A stretch of 64,000 bases of DNA from UBA5614 sp034678545 (GCA_034678545.1 JAXDBS010000029.1:86142-150141), one strand, 5' to 3'; counted from the stretch's first letter, positions 34,801 through 45,040 are shown. The notes: a model not told the origin generated them from the sequence alone. Translations and numbers: made by a program.

Positions 34801-37800
34801 TAGTTGGCTCTGCCCATGAATTTGATCTTATACTTTGCGCCAACCGTAGTTTCAAAGGTGGGGGTTTTGCAGATTGCTGGAGCTGATGTGCTCGATGTAT
34901 AGATATATACACAATTCGGTGCAGAATAGTTGTCGGAAGTCTGTGTGTAAACCGAACCATCTGTGCCCACTTTCGCCCAGCCGGTCGGCCAGCTCGAGGA
35001 AGGCACTCCGTCGAAGTTCTGGCTGTAGGGGAAGCCGAAGTAGGTTGTTGTATTGGCTACTGCGCCGGTATTGGAATATACCTTATAGACGTCACTGGTT
35101 TTGTAAGTCCAGGCTTTGTAGTAGTAAGCAGTGGACGGATTCAGACCGGTGTGGTTGGTAAGTCCGGCAGCCGGTCCCAGATACAGCACCTTACCGCCGC
35201 CTACGATCGTGTCACCCACCGCATAGGCAGGATAGGGAAGCAGCGTACCGAACGTACCGTTCCAGTTCCAGGCTACGAGGATGGAGTCCGTGGCAGTGGC
35301 GCTCAGGTTGATCTGCGTTCCGCTGTAGGGAGTAGCCGTCAGCGCGCTGGGCGCGGCCGGTGGAGCAGGCAGAGTTCTCTTGCTGCCGGTCAGCGGACCG
35401 GTGACCAGGTATTTCGGGCCATACACCGCGTTCTGGTTATAGCCGAAGATGGTGAAGTAATACAGGGAATCCACCTGCAGTCCGGTGCTGGAGAAAGCAC
35501 CTGTGCTGACCTTGGCTGCCACGATGCCGTTGGCCCCCAGGGTGTCGCCCAGAGCATACTTCTTCAGCTGGGTGGGCACTGCGTTCAGCGGTGACAGCAC
35601 ATGCCTGACCACGAGGTAATAACCCGCGTCGCTGACGTCAAAGGTGCCGGTGATCTGGTCGGCATAAGGCACCAGGGCCAGGTTGGCGGGCTGCGCGATA
35701 GGCGTGGTGACGTCTGTCAGCGGGGTGAAGGTGCCTTCGTCCGCGCCGATGTCAGGATAGTTCGGGCTGCCGGTGCCCCTGTCTTCGTCGTCTATATCCT
35801 TGGTGACGGCGGCAATGACATTGGCGTGGCCTTCCACATAGGTGGCAACCAGCGGGTCGATGTGCAGGTCAAACAGGCGGTCTTCACCGTTGAACGGCAC
35901 GTCTTCCGAGGCTGAATTCTGTTCCTTGGTGCCCATGAAGGTCTTGTAATCGTCAATGGTCACCTTGGTGTTGGTGCCGTCGTAGTAGATCGGATGGCTG
36001 TCAGCGGGATCGCCGGCATACCAGATGTTCTTGTCGGTGGTGGTGGAGATGGTCCCCGAACTGCCTTTCCAGAAGGCAACCGCCCGGCCACCCGTGTTCG
36101 GATTGCTCTTGTTTACGAAGATGTTGTTCTGGATATCCACTGTGGCTCCGCTGTACATGTAGAGGCCGGCAGACCCGAAGTTGGCATTGCTGCTGGTGGC
36201 GTTCAGGTACACCGTGTTGTTCCACAGGTTGATGGCCTTGGCGGTGCTGGTATAGATGCCTGACACCTGGGTTGCCGTGGCTAAGGCTGATCCGCTTGGG
36301 GCCTTGATATCCCATATGAAGTTGTTGTAGGCGTTTATGGTGGCAGCACTGGAGGATCCGTAGATCCCGATGCCTTCGCATACGCTGGTGCCGGTGCCGC
36401 TGTAGGTGATGTCATACACCTTGTTCTTATATACGTTGTAGTAAGACGTGGTGGACGATGCGCCGTAGACATAGATGCCTCTTGTGATGCCGCCGCCGCT
36501 CAGGGTGTGGATAGTATTCCCATAGCAGTTCGTGGCATAGGTAGCGCCTGACGTATAATACAAATATATGCCGTACAGGGCCGAGGTGCCTGTCTGCGTC
36601 ACGTTGTAGACCTGGTTGTCATAGATGTTCTTGTTGTAGGACCCGTAATAGCTGTAAATCGGATAGGTCAGGGACGTGGACGAGATGTTGTAGATCTCGT
36701 TGGCATAGAAGTCCGTCGTCCCGTAATACAGGTAGGCGCCATACGGGTACACTGAGCCGGTGGTCGTGATGTCATGGACCGAGTTCTCATAGACGTGGTT
36801 GACATTGGAGGAGCTACTCGAACCGATGTACATGACATAGGCATAGGATGAGCCGTTCACCGTGATGTGGTGGATCTCGTTGCCGAAGATCTCGTTGGTC
36901 ACGCCGGCCGTGACATAAATGCCGTAATAGGTTCCGGCCGCCATGGTGGTATTATACAGGATGTTTTCAAATACGTAGTTGGTCTGGCCTGTGCCGCCGC
37001 CTGATAAGTAGATCCCGTACTGCGAGGTCGGGGTATCCAGGTCGTGGATCGTGTTGCCGTGGATGGACGCCTGGCTGTTGGAGGATAAATAGAAGCCGTA
37101 CATAGTATAGCTGGCGGTCATGGCCGCGGCCTGAGTGATGTCGTTGCCGTAGATCTCCACAGTATTTGACGTTCCTGTCGTGGCATACACGCCGTAGAGG
37201 GCTGCCGTGGGAGCAGAGCCACCCAGCAGCACGATATCCTGGTTGTAGACCTTGAGGCCGGTCTGGTTGCTGTAGTTAACGCCGTGGAGGCAGCCCGCGA
37301 TGGAGCCGTCGGTGACCGCGCCGATCTCGGTGCCGGAGTCATAGGCGGCCGCGGTGCTGGAGCCGTACAGGTAGTAGCCGTACCAGCAATTCGCCAGGTC
37401 GTTGTCCAGGTACTTGTTATAGGAGTTGGAGCCGGCCTCCGCGGTCACCGAAGTGGCGTACTGGTACACGCCGCGGGTGACGGAGGTGCCGGCCAGGGTC
37501 AGGTTGCAGTTCTTGATAGTATTGTACTTGGCGCCGTCGCTTGCCCCGTTGTTGTACACGTAGATGCCGTATTCCATCTGGGTCGTGGCGTCAGTATTGG
37601 CGGGGTTTTCCTTGATGTCAAACCCGTCGAAGGTGACATAGTCAGCCCCGTACAGCCTCAAGATGGCATCAGGCACTGTCGTGCCCGTGCCCGTCCCGGC
37701 CATGATCACCGGTTTGGAGCGCTTGGAGGAAGAGCCCACGAACACAGCCTGGGTGGTCGCCGTGCCGTTGTAGGTGATGGCAGGGATCACCTCGACATAA

Positions 37801-40800
37801 GTCGTGTCATAGACCGTGATGGTGACACCGCCTTCCTTCACGCCCCAGGCGTTCAGGTAGTTGATGCAGCTGGTGAAGCTCTGGAAGTTGTTGCCGGTGG
37901 AATCCGGGCCGGTGGGATTAATCGTCCAGGCTCCGCCCAGCGGTTCCGGCTTGGTGGTGAATTTCCAGACCGGGCAGTCAGCAACGTTGGCGTTGCCCCG
38001 GGGCGGCTCGTAATCGTTGTAAGGCACCACCATCCAGTAGTAGGAGGTCAGGTAGTCCATGGTAAAGGCCGGATAGACCTGGTACTGGGTGTCGGGCGCG
38101 TACACGATGTCCGCGTGCACATTCTCCGCCAGCAGTGAATCGGGGTCGCTCTTGAAGCCGATCACCACGTAGTAAGCCTGCGCTTCGCCGCCGGACAGGG
38201 GTTCGGACCAATCCAGCACGACGGTCATGGGATCGATGCCCGTGCTCTTGTCATCCGGGCTGATCATCACAGCCGGGCCGGGATCGCCGGTCGGGGTATA
38301 GAAGACGGGTCCCAGCACGCGGTCCAGGTATACGGTGCCCGCATTGCCGTTGGGCTTGGCTTCAAAGGCCAATCTTTCATTGTTGCCGCTCAGGCTGCTG
38401 AGGTCGATCGCGTAGCGTACATAATCCGTAGTCAGGGAAATGGCTGTGTCGAGATAGTCCCAGCTCACCGTCGTATCCGGCAGGGCGCTGTTGTGCAGCT
38501 GGATCTGCATGCCGGCCACGGTTGACTTGGCCCAGAAGATGAGCGAGTCGCCGGTGGCGATCGCCACGCGCGGGCTGGCCAGGTAGCTGCCGGGGGAATC
38601 GGAGGCCAGGGTCACCTGGGCGTCATAATCGCCGTCGTAGGGTGAGCCGGTGCCCTGGTTCCAGTAGGGTACGCCCCACTTGATCCACTTCGAGGGCAGG
38701 AAAGCGCCCTCGAAGCCCTGCGCCAGCCAGCCGGGATTGAAGGCCCGGACGGTCAGCTCGGCCGCGTTGTTGGTGTTCACCTCGTCAGCCGGGATCTGGA
38801 AGCCCATGAGGTAATCCGTGCCGTAATCCCGCGCGGTGGGGATGGCATACTTGAAATCGACCACGGCCGAATCAAAGCTGTCAATAGGGCCGCTGTGGAC
38901 GGAGTCCACGACCGTGCTGTTGACCAGGAACCTGACCCAGACGCCGTCGGGGTTGAAGCCGTTGTTGGTCACTGTGACGCTGTAGATGACGCTGTCGCCC
39001 TTGATGACATAGTCCAGCTCGTCGGCCGTCATGCCGCTGAGGGCGTATTCGTTGGTGGGCTGGGAGAAGATATAGATGTCGTCAATGGCCCAGCCTTCAT
39101 ATTGGGTAGATGAGTCAGAACCGAAGTTGAATCTGAATTTCAGGGTGCTGGTGCTTTCAATGGCGCTTAAGGGGATCAGGGACCCGGACTGGATCCAGCC
39201 TGTGGTGTCGGCGCCCGCGTAATCTTCGCTGAGCCCGCCGTATTTGGGCCCGTCGATCGGGCCGTTGACGCTGTCCTGGTTATACCAGTTATAGCTGTTG
39301 GCGGTGGTGAAGTAGGGGCCTGTGCCCAAAGTGGAGTCCACCCTGGCCCAGGTGGCGCCCAGGTCGGTGGAGTACTCCAGGATCAGGTTGTCCCAGGTCG
39401 CTTCCACCCCATGGGTGTCAAAGTCATGCCAGAAGCTGACAATGACGCCGGTTTCCTGGTCTGAGACATCCAGGGCAGGCAGGGTGACGTAAGACAGCTC
39501 GTTGGCATTGTAGTTTGCCGTCAGGCTTCTGGTCACGATCGCGTTGGGCGTGCTGTGGGCCGACTGCAGATAAGCCGTTTTATTGGGCGTTCCCACCACC
39601 CAGGCATCGGCGGGGCTGACCGCCGCGGTGTGGCGGCTGTCGAAGTTCTCTTCGAACGGCAGCGCGTAGGGCGCCAGGCCAGTTCCGCGCAGGCTGTCGG
39701 TATAGACATGGGTGTCGCGGGCCACGTCGTCGGTAATGGTCAGGGTAACGGTTTTCAGCCCGCTTGATTGGGGGATGAACCTCACCTTGAATTGGGCGGT
39801 TTCGCCAAAGCCGAGGGTCGGCAGCGGGTCAGGAACATCCCGCAGCTTGAAGTTAAGCGTGTCGGAGAGGGCGATGCCGGTGATGGTCAGGTCCTCCGCC
39901 CCGCTGTTGGACAGGGTGAATTCCTTCTCGGCATACAGGGTCAGGTCCACCCCGCCGAAATCCCAACTGGTGGGGGTCAGGGCGTAGATGGCTGAATCCG
40001 GGGCGCTGGTGATCGAGAAGTTGTCAAACAACAGGTAATAAGATTGGTTTTTGTACAGGTTCTCGATCCGGATCCTGATCTTTTCACCCGCGTCGGAGCC
40101 GTATGGCCAGAGCGGGAGCTGGACCCTCGCCCAGTTGGTGGATATGTGGTGGTTGGTGTAATTGATGGTGTGGAACCGGGTATAGGTCTGCCCGTAGTCA
40201 TCGCTGAGGTAGAAGTTGATCGAGTCTTCCTGGTTCATCACATAAGCCGTGGGTCCCGACGGTGAGCTAGCCCACCAATAATCGAACGCCAGTACGGGGT
40301 AGGCGGTCACGGGCCCGGTCTGGGGCAGGTTGATATACCCCTGGCCTGCTATTGAGGAAGTATATTTATAAGCCCCTGGTTGCGGATTCCCGTATGCGGT
40401 TGATGATGAAAGGGTATAGTTGGAATTCCATCCGGTTGGCCAGGAGGTGGTGGGGAATCCTTCCGTCCAGGGCATGGCGATGGACGGGTCAGTCCTGGTC
40501 GAAAAGTACCAGAGCGGGCCGGCCACGGTGGAATCCGCGTCGTTCTTGCAGGCTATCCGCCAGTAATACAGCTGGTCATATGACAATACCGGCAGGTCAT
40601 AGCTCTGCAGCGTGCTGGTCCAGTTGGTCGCCACCCGGGCGTCTTCATCCAAGGTTGCAACCAAGGTGGAATCGGTGCTGAAATAGACGTCTATCTTGGT
40701 CACCGTGCCGTCGTTGGCCCAGCTCAGGTTGGTGATGACATCCACGCCGGTCGCCGCCAGGGCGGGAACCGGGTCGCTGGGCGGCAGCGGATAGGTCTCC

Positions 40801-43800
40801 AGCAGCTTGATCTGCACGTCGTTGATCATGAAGTCATTGTCCGCATTGCTGGCAGTGGATTCGCCGTAGAAGGCGATGTACTGGTTGCCGCTGTAGCCGG
40901 TCAGGGGGATGGATACGGAGGTGCCTGTATAGGGTATGCTGTTGTACACATAGGGCGAGTCTGTGTTGTTCCATTCCCGCAGGATATTGGCGGGGCTCCA
41001 GCTGGTCCCGTCCCCGATCAGGACGATGAACCGGTCGTCCGTGCCATTGAGGTCAGGTGGTGCATTATACGCGAAATCAGTCAGGCACATCTTGAACTTC
41101 AGGACATAGCCGTCCCCGGGAAGATAGATCCTGGGGGTGATAAACCAGTCCTGATTATTAGAATAAATGTTAACTTTGGCCGCGTCATCCGGATTGCTGG
41201 ATATGTTGCACCAGTCGTCCGACGTCCACCTGGTCCCGGAGGTCAGGGTGGTCGGCGTGGACAGCAGTCCTGAATACCTGGCCCAGCCGCCCGGAGGGAA
41301 GGTCCCCTGGAAGTCCTGGGTATAAGGCGGGTAGATATCGGTGGTTACCGAGGCCGGCGTGGAAGCCAGGCCGGTGGAATACACCTTGTAGATGCCGCCG
41401 CTGGTCACATAGCAGAAGGCCTTGTAATAGTAGGTGGTTCCGCTGCTCAGGCCGGCATGGCTGCCCAGGCCGGCGGCCGGGCCGATATACACGACCTCGC
41501 CGCCGCCCACGATCGTGTCGCTGACGGCGTAGGCAGGGGTCGAGACCGGCGTCCCGAACGTGCTGCTGTAATTGTAGATCACCATGATGCTGTCAGTGGC
41601 CGTGGCTGCCAGGTTGACCTGCTGGTAGCTGTACGCCTCCGCCGTGAAAGCGCTGGGATTAGCCGGCGCGGTGGGCAGGGTGCTCTGGCTGCCGGTCAGC
41701 GGGCTGGTGGTCAGATACTTCGGCCCGCCTATCCCCTGCGTGTTGTAGGAGAAGATGGTGAAGTAATACAGCGAATCAGGCTGCAGGCCGGTGGCGCTGA
41801 AGGTGGTCAGGCTGGGTTTGCTGACCACGGTGCCGTTGGCCCCCAGCGTATCCCCCGCCGCGTAGGTCTTGGTGTCGGTGGGGATGGCGCCCAGGGTCGT
41901 GGTCGCGTGGCGCACCACCAGGTAGTCATCCGCGGCCGGGCTGGCGGCTGTAAAGCTGCCGGACAGCACGGTGCTGGCGGGAGGGTTGAATACTATGACT
42001 GTCGGCTGGGCCGTGGGCGTCTGGCAGAAGGCTTCCAAAGTGAAATCGCCTTCGTCCGCCCCGATGTCCGGCGCGGTGCCCAGGCCGGAATATCCCGGCT
42101 TGTTATAGCGCGGATTGCCGTCTATGTCGGTTGTCACCCAGGTGATGGCATCGCTGAAATAGCTGCCCTTGCTTTCCACCGGGGTGGGCACACCCGTCTG
42201 GATGTGGACATCCGAAGCTGACACAAACAGGGGGTTCGTATCGCGGCTGTTGTCGTCATACACAGTGTCATTCTGCCAGGCGGCCAGGGTGGGGTAGTTG
42301 GTCGTACTCCCCCTTACAGCGTAGCCGCCGGTGCTGTTGGCGACATACATCACGTTGTTGTCGGATGCCGAGCCCGTAGCGCCGACGCTGGTGGCGCTCG
42401 AGGTGTACAGGCAGACATGGTAAGCGCTGGAATAAGTGGCGTTGGGGCTGACATTGGCCAGCACGTTGTTGCGGAAGGTGCGCACGCCCGTCACAGCATA
42501 GTTATAAATGGCGGCGCTGCTCATGCCGGCGGGGCCGTCCACGCGGACGGTGTTGAAATCCACGTTATAAACCGTGCTGGTTCCGCCGCTGTAAACATAG
42601 ATGCCATAAATCGCGTAACTCGAGGAACCGGTCCCGGTATAACCGCTGGTCTGGCCCCAGACCATGTTATTGTAAGCCTTGACTGTGCTTGTTCCGCTTG
42701 TATATAGATATAGGTATATACCATAGTTCGAGGAAGTGGAAGTGCCGGTATAGGCTATATCATGCACCTTGTTGTTATAGACCAGGTTGTCGATCCCAAA
42801 CATATAATAAGTGTAAATGCCATATACAGTACTGGTATAGCCTATGTTCCGGATCTCGTTGTTGCGGATGGTAACGTTCTCCTGATAATAGGCATAGATT
42901 CCGTAGGGACCCTTGATATCGCCGGCGCTGCCGCCGCCGATGGTGCAGAAGCGGATGGTGTTGCCCTTATCATGGTTTGTCGTGGAGTTATAACTGTACA
43001 GGTAAAAACCGTAATAGACATTCTCAATGGTGATATTGTAATAATCGTTATAGGAGTTAGCGCCATCGGCACTGTTGGGTGTTAATCCGTAATAGTGGTT
43101 GATGCCCCGGGTGGAGGTATTGGTATTGTTCAGCATGATCTTAAAGTTCGTGAACAGGTTGTACTGCGAGCCGTTGGAAGCCGAGGTGTTGGTCACCCAC
43201 AAGCCGTATTCGGCCTGGGTCAAGGCAGAGGTGTTGGCGCTGTTTTCATACAGGTCGATCCCGTTCCAGGTCAGCCAGTCCACGCTCTCCAGCTTGACGA
43301 TCGCGTCAGCCGATCCCGTGCCCACCCCCGCGTAGATGATGGGGTTGGCGCCGGTGCCGCTCCTCTGGAACACGATGGGATTGGATGACGTGCCGGTAGC
43401 GGTGATGGGCGGGCAGTTTTCCGTGTAGGTGGTGCCTGCTGCCACGTTGAAAGTGACGCCGCCGGTCCCCACGCCTGCCAGATTAAGGGCGTTGATGGCG
43501 GCTGTGAAGCTGGTGTAATCGCCGCCCACGGGATTAATGGTCTTGGTCCCGGTCAGGGGCGGTGGCGGTGCTTCGGAGGTAATGGAGATCTCATCCAGGG
43601 CCGCGGGCGGCGGGTAAGATCCGCTGCTGTCGGTCTTCCAGGTAAAGATCACCTTGTAATCCCCGGCTGCCACTCCTGTTGCCATAAATGAAGCGGTCTG
43701 CCAGCTTGTCTGATTATTATACCAGGTAGCGCCCACCTGATAGGAAGCGGTCACTGCCGTTCCGGCCGTGGGGGTATAAGTGCTGGGCGCCAGGAATACC

Positions 43801-44162
43801 TTAATGTTATCCCAGTCTGATGAAGATCCTTCACCCAACGCCTTCCATTTGAAAGAGAAACTTAGGTTGCTTTCCCCGGAAGGAACGGTGATATTGTGGT
43901 ACAGGTGGACGAACTGAGAGGTAGCGGAATATGTGTATACCCCGCTCTCAGTAATGTAAGCTCCGCGGCTGCCCGCAGTGTACTGGTCGGTGCCGCAGGT
44001 CCATACTGTTAAGGCTCCGTTCGCCGTTGTCCAGTTATTGGCAGCAAAGTCGGTGCCTGTCTCAAATCCGCCGTCTCCGGTCGGACTGAGCAGCGTGGTT
44101 GCGCTTAAAGCTGTGAATAGTCCAAACAGGACAATCAGCATGAGCATAAGAGATTTTTTCAT
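31821..44162 (-). CDS. Giant (4113-residue) exported protein with two beta-helix regions and repeated adhesin-like modules
   Basis: Start at ATG 44162 (MKKSLMLMLIVLFGLFTALSA signal peptide, ribosome site AAAGGAG); the longer frame to 44219 has none. Order: a jelly-roll-like anchor domain; a right-handed beta-helix region (about 43.55-42.06 kb) with many short N-x-Y/I-Y-G-I-Y repeats, closing on APDIGADEGDFT; Fn3-like segments; several MAM/choice-of-anchor-like domains (PWTEGFPTTSWPTGW). A second beta-helix follows (about 37.9-35.7 kb, closing on PDIGADEGTFT) with the same downstream modules, and finally Fn3 (VTASFVAPNQVLLDWDDV). The chain ends RRFRDTSGK without a T9SS tail. Probably a surface or released adhesin or glycan-binding protein (inference). 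Confidence 0.8.
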   Translation of the reverse strand: MKKSLMLMLIVLFGLFTALSATTLLSPTGDGGFETGTDFAANNWTTANGALTVWTCGTDQYTAGSRGAYITESGVYTYSATSQFVHLYHNITVPSGESNLSFSFKWKALGEGSSSDWDNIKVFLAPSTYTPTAGTAVTASYQVGATWYNNQTSWQTASFMATGVAAGDYKVIFTWKTDSSGSYPPPAALDEISITSEAPPPPLTGTKTINPVGGDYTSFTAAINALNLAGVGTGGVTFNVAAGTTYTENCPPITATGTSSNPIVFQRSGTGANPIIYAGVGTGSADAIVKLESVDWLTWNGIDLYENSANTSALTQAEYGLWVTNTSASNGSQYNLFTNFKIMLNNTNTSTRGINHYYGLTPNSADGANSYNDYYNITIENVYYGFYLYSYNSTTNHDKGNTIRFCTIGGGSAGDIKGPYGIYAYYQENVTIRNNEIRNIGYTSTVYGIYTYYMFGIDNLVYNNKVHDIAYTGTSTSSNYGIYLYLYTSGTSTVKAYNNMVWGQTSGYTGTGSSSYAIYGIYVYSGGTSTVYNVDFNTVRVDGPAGMSSAAIYNYAVTGVRTFRNNVLANVSPNATYSSAYHVCLYTSSATSVGATGSASDNNVMYVANSTGGYAVRGSTTNYPTLAAWQNDTVYDDNSRDTNPLFVSASDVHIQTGVPTPVESKGSYFSDAITWVTTDIDGNPRYNKPGYSGLGTAPDIGADEGDFTLEAFCQTPTAQPTVIVFNPPASTVLSGSFTAASPAADDYLVVRHATTTLGAIPTDTKTYAAGDTLGANGTVVSKPSLTTFSATGLQPDSLYYFTIFSYNTQGIGGPKYLTTSPLTGSQSTLPTAPANPSAFTAEAYSYQQVNLAATATDSIMVIYNYSSTFGTPVSTPAYAVSDTIVGGGEVVYIGPAAGLGSHAGLSSGTTYYYKAFCYVTSGGIYKVYSTGLASTPASVTTDIYPPYTQDFQGTFPPGGWARYSGLLSTPTTLTSGTRWTSDDWCNISSNPDDAAKVNIYSNNQDWFITPRIYLPGDGYVLKFKMCLTDFAYNAPPDLNGTDDRFIVLIGDGTSWSPANILREWNNTDSPYVYNSIPYTGTSVSIPLTGYSGNQYIAFYGESTASNADNDFMINDVQIKLLETYPLPPSDPVPALAATGVDVITNLSWANDGTVTKIDVYFSTDSTLVATLDEDARVATNWTSTLQSYDLPVLSYDQLYYWRIACKNDADSTVAGPLWYFSTRTDPSIAMPWTEGFPTTSWPTGWNSNYTLSSSTAYGNPQPGAYKYTSSIAGQGYINLPQTGPVTAYPVLAFDYWWASSPSGPTAYVMNQEDSINFYLSDDYGQTYTRFHTINYTNHHISTNWARVQLPLWPYGSDAGEKIRIRIENLYKNQSYYLLFDNFSITSAPDSAIYALTPTSWDFGGVDLTLYAEKEFTLSNSGAEDLTITGIALSDTLNFKLRDVPDPLPTLGFGETAQFKVRFIPQSSGLKTVTLTITDDVARDTHVYTDSLRGTGLAPYALPFEENFDSRHTAAVSPADAWVVGTPNKTAYLQSAHSTPNAIVTRSLTANYNANELSYVTLPALDVSDQETGVIVSFWHDFDTHGVEATWDNLILEYSTDLGATWARVDSTLGTGPYFTTANSYNWYNQDSVNGPIDGPKYGGLSEDYAGADTTGWIQSGSLIPLSAIESTSTLKFRFNFGSDSSTQYEGWAIDDIYIFSQPTNEYALSGMTADELDYVIKGDSVIYSVTVTNNGFNPDGVWVRFLVNSTVVDSVHSGPIDSFDSAVVDFKYAIPTARDYGTDYLMGFQIPADEVNTNNAAELTVRAFNPGWLAQGFEGAFLPSKWIKWGVPYWNQGTGSPYDGDYDAQVTLASDSPGSYLASPRVAIATGDSLIFWAKSTVAGMQIQLHNSALPDTTVSWDYLDTAISLTTDYVRYAIDLSSLSGNNERLAFEAKPNGNAGTVYLDRVLGPVFYTPTGDPGPAVMISPDDKSTGIDPMTVVLDWSEPLSGGEAQAYYVVIGFKSDPDSLLAENVHADIVYAPDTQYQVYPAFTMDYLTSYYWMVVPYNDYEPPRGNANVADCPVWKFTTKPEPLGGAWTINPTGPDSTGNNFQSFTSCINYLNAWGVKEGGVTITVYDTTYVEVIPAITYNGTATTQAVFVGSSSKRSKPVIMAGTGTGTTVPDAILRLYGADYVTFDGFDIKENPANTDATTQMEYGIYVYNNGASDGAKYNTIKNCNLTLAGTSVTRGVYQYATSVTAEAGSNSYNKYLDNDLANCWYGYYLYGSSTAAAYDSGTEIGAVTDGSIAGCLHGVNYSNQTGLKVYNQDIVLLGGSAPTAALYGVYATTGTSNTVEIYGNDITQAAAMTASYTMYGFYLSSNSQASIHGNTIHDLDTPTSQYGIYLSGGGTGQTNYVFENILYNTTMAAGTYYGIYVTAGVTNEIFGNEIHHITVNGSSYAYVMYIGSSSSSNVNHVYENSVHDITTTGSVYPYGAYLYYGTTDFYANEIYNISSTSLTYPIYSYYGSYNKNIYDNQVYNVTQTGTSALYGIYLYYTSGATYATNCYGNTIHTLSGGGITRGIYVYGASSTTSYYNVYKNKVYDITYSGTGTSVCEGIGIYGSSSAATINAYNNFIWDIKAPSGSALATATQVSGIYTSTAKAINLWNNTVYLNATSSNANFGSAGLYMYSGATVDIQNNIFVNKSNPNTGGRAVAFWKGSSGTISTTTDKNIWYAGDPADSHPIYYDGTNTKVTIDDYKTFMGTKEQNSASEDVPFNGEDRLFDLHIDPLVATYVEGHANVIAAVTKDIDDEDRGTGSPNYPDIGADEGTFTPLTDVTTPIAQPANLALVPYADQITGTFDVSDAGYYLVVRHVLSPLNAVPTQLKKYALGDTLGANGIVAAKVSTGAFSSTGLQVDSLYYFTIFGYNQNAVYGPKYLVTGPLTGSKRTLPAPPAAPSALTATPYSGTQINLSATATDSILVAWNWNGTFGTLLPYPAYAVGDTIVGGGKVLYLGPAAGLTNHTGLNPSTAYYYKAWTYKTSDVYKVYSNTGAVANTTTYFGFPYSQNFDGVPSSSWPTGWAKVGTDGSVYTQTSDNYSAPNCVYIYTSSTSAPAICKTPTFETTVGAKYKIKFMGRANYTAGAPIDIGYLADHVNGSSFTLITSHVMESLTYAQYSTEFIAVSGLTTFAYKNPGVPLYSALFDDVEIKLVPTYPEEPESPSPALAATGQMPGGQLAWSNNGTVTKVDVYFSPDSLAVVNLSSGARYVENQTSPLESCVLPSLSLNTRYFWRVVCKNDIGQTATGPLWYFNTVETEPALPLPYAQDFGSSTTLPAGWTKSSNMYISSTHGNPSYGLYSNLDSSGEVCYAAMPLLGPAGDVTILEFDYRLINYPLSPLTAKELSAGDSLNVSVSEDYGATFTRVGSVNSTNHTATTDWTRMQINLTGYGIASGDRIVLRFDGTFGAGDWYLDMDNYNVFVLPNSAVFVVTPDSLNYGEVELYDSSEFEFEVSNGGTVPFNVTSVYVEGGDAAEFDVDAPGLSEEVTWQTPYTFTVTCEPASTGPKSTTLKIVDDIARVTHEVPLVANAIPEVIGYPVNLEAAVSDYNNVNLTWGMQAGLTPPWIGWSTKTHAWNFKPNDYVPFSAAARFTTADLARFSGQNITKINFKAPSYANTTYQLRVWTGADTTLTPTTIVVDSTLTHTVSVWNEITLNTPVPITGSEAIWIGYYVPTYDSTAFPAAIDDGPEVFQRGCVWSDGGRWQNYGGNNLLIEAYVASDPARGEAPLLSLPVRVDALAAPAVAVAEQLQTDNTRALTGFNVYRGTTQLNTGLIPSTTLAYDDLSVPNGTYVYIVEAVYETGESYSNPVEVEIDKPAPITLPFNESWVSGSFDTNLWTPASVNWAVNASVGNPTPAARFYYSPINSSGYNYSLTSWEIDATAASELNLKYDVMLDNNLTATVENLAVDVFDGTDWVQVDVLNNQSGDIPWTTRTVNVSAQVGGSVFQVRFRAYGSDTGSIWYWAVDNIKAEEIVPPEPPVVTASFVAPNQVLLDWDDVANATSYKVYASYDAYADFPSGWSLIGTPTSSSFNYTMLIMDYFRYFRVVAVGAARNRVLSQPADVNADRRFRDTSGK

Positions 44163-44546
44163 GCGAAAAACTCCTTTGACTTGATATTTTTTGTTTGGTA
44201 AAAAACTGTGGGGGCGCACTGCAGCGCGGCCGGATTTTGAAAGTGGTGGGGAGGCGATGCCGGTGCTGAAATGTGGGGCACCGGCTTATCTCTGCGAGAT
44301 TGATAAAGAAGCAAAAGATTGGGTCTTGCCTTGGCGGGGCCGGCATCCCGGCGGGACGCGGCGAAACTGCAACAAAAACAGCGGTTCATGCATACTCCTA
44401 AGTCAGCTGAGTCAGCCAAGTCCAATGTGGTTGGATTTCGACATTAGAGCTCTGAAACATTAGTTCGCGCTGGGCGATACTTACACCTAAAACAATATAT
44501 AACAAACAACTGCCTCCATCTTAAAGAGTCCGTCCCCCTCCTTATT

Positions 44547-44590
44547 ATTATACTGTGAGGTTAGATAACCGCATCTAAAATATCTGTCAA
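44547..44590 (-). promoter_or_regulatory. Candidate promoter region of the giant gene
   Basis: Minus strand: TTGACA (44590-44585), 17 bases, TATCTA, and further down a perfect TATAAT (44552-44547). The TTGACA-TATCTA pair has good spacing; the TATAAT has no clear -35 box. The leader to the ATG would be about 400 bases. Nothing else is recognisable in the 44163-44713 gap. Confidence 0.4.
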
Positions 44591-44713
44591 GCAGAATTTA
44601 CGGCGCAGCCGGAAAATATTCTTTCCCTCCTTCTATCTGCCTGCTGGATATAACCTTAAAAAATAAAGCGGGAGCGGCCGCCGCCGCCCCCGCTGCCCTC
44701 CGCTGCCTGCCCC

Positions 44714-44890
44714 CTATTCCAAATCAGGGCTCAACGCCGCCATCAAGCGGCCCAGGCTGATCTCCGCCAGCTTGGCCACCACCAGCCGGAAAAACAGCTC
44801 CTCCTCCTCTTCCGTGTAAAAAGGCAGGTCCACTATCTCCCGGATCTTCCGCCCCAGCTCCTCCGCCAGGGTGTCGATTATCGCGTTCAT
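44714..44890 (-). CDS. Small acidic helical protein, unknown function
   Basis: A 58-residue protein, MNAIIDTLAEELGRKIREIV and so on to LMAALSPDLE, probably two helices with a Glu cluster (TEEEEEL). I choose ATG 44890 because AAAGGAG lies 7 bases upstream; the same frame is open to 44923 without a ribosome site. No family recognised. It sits alone in repeat-rich DNA between two larger minus-strand genes. Confidence 0.5.
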   Translation of the reverse strand: MNAIIDTLAEELGRKIREIVDLPFYTEEEEELFFRLVVAKLAEISLGRLMAALSPDLE

Positions 44891-44944
44891 CCTTTTCTCC
44901 TTTGCCTTGCAGCTGTTGTTCATTTTGCTTTCGCGCCTTTCATG

Positions 44945-45007
44945 GTTATGCGTTACGGGTGATGAGTTATGCGTTATGGGTTACGAGTTATGAGTTATGG
45001 GTAAAGG
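44945..45007. repeat. Degenerate heptamer tandem array, unit GTTATGN
   Basis: Nine 7-base units in phase (GTTATGC, GTTACGG, GTGATGA, GTTATGC, GTTATGG, GTTACGA, GTTATGA, GTTATGG, GTAAAGG). Two further units lie at 45555-45568 after the same CATG. Confidence 0.75.
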
Positions 45008-45040
45008 CTGCGCCAGCTTGATCAGTTGTACGTGCGCAGG

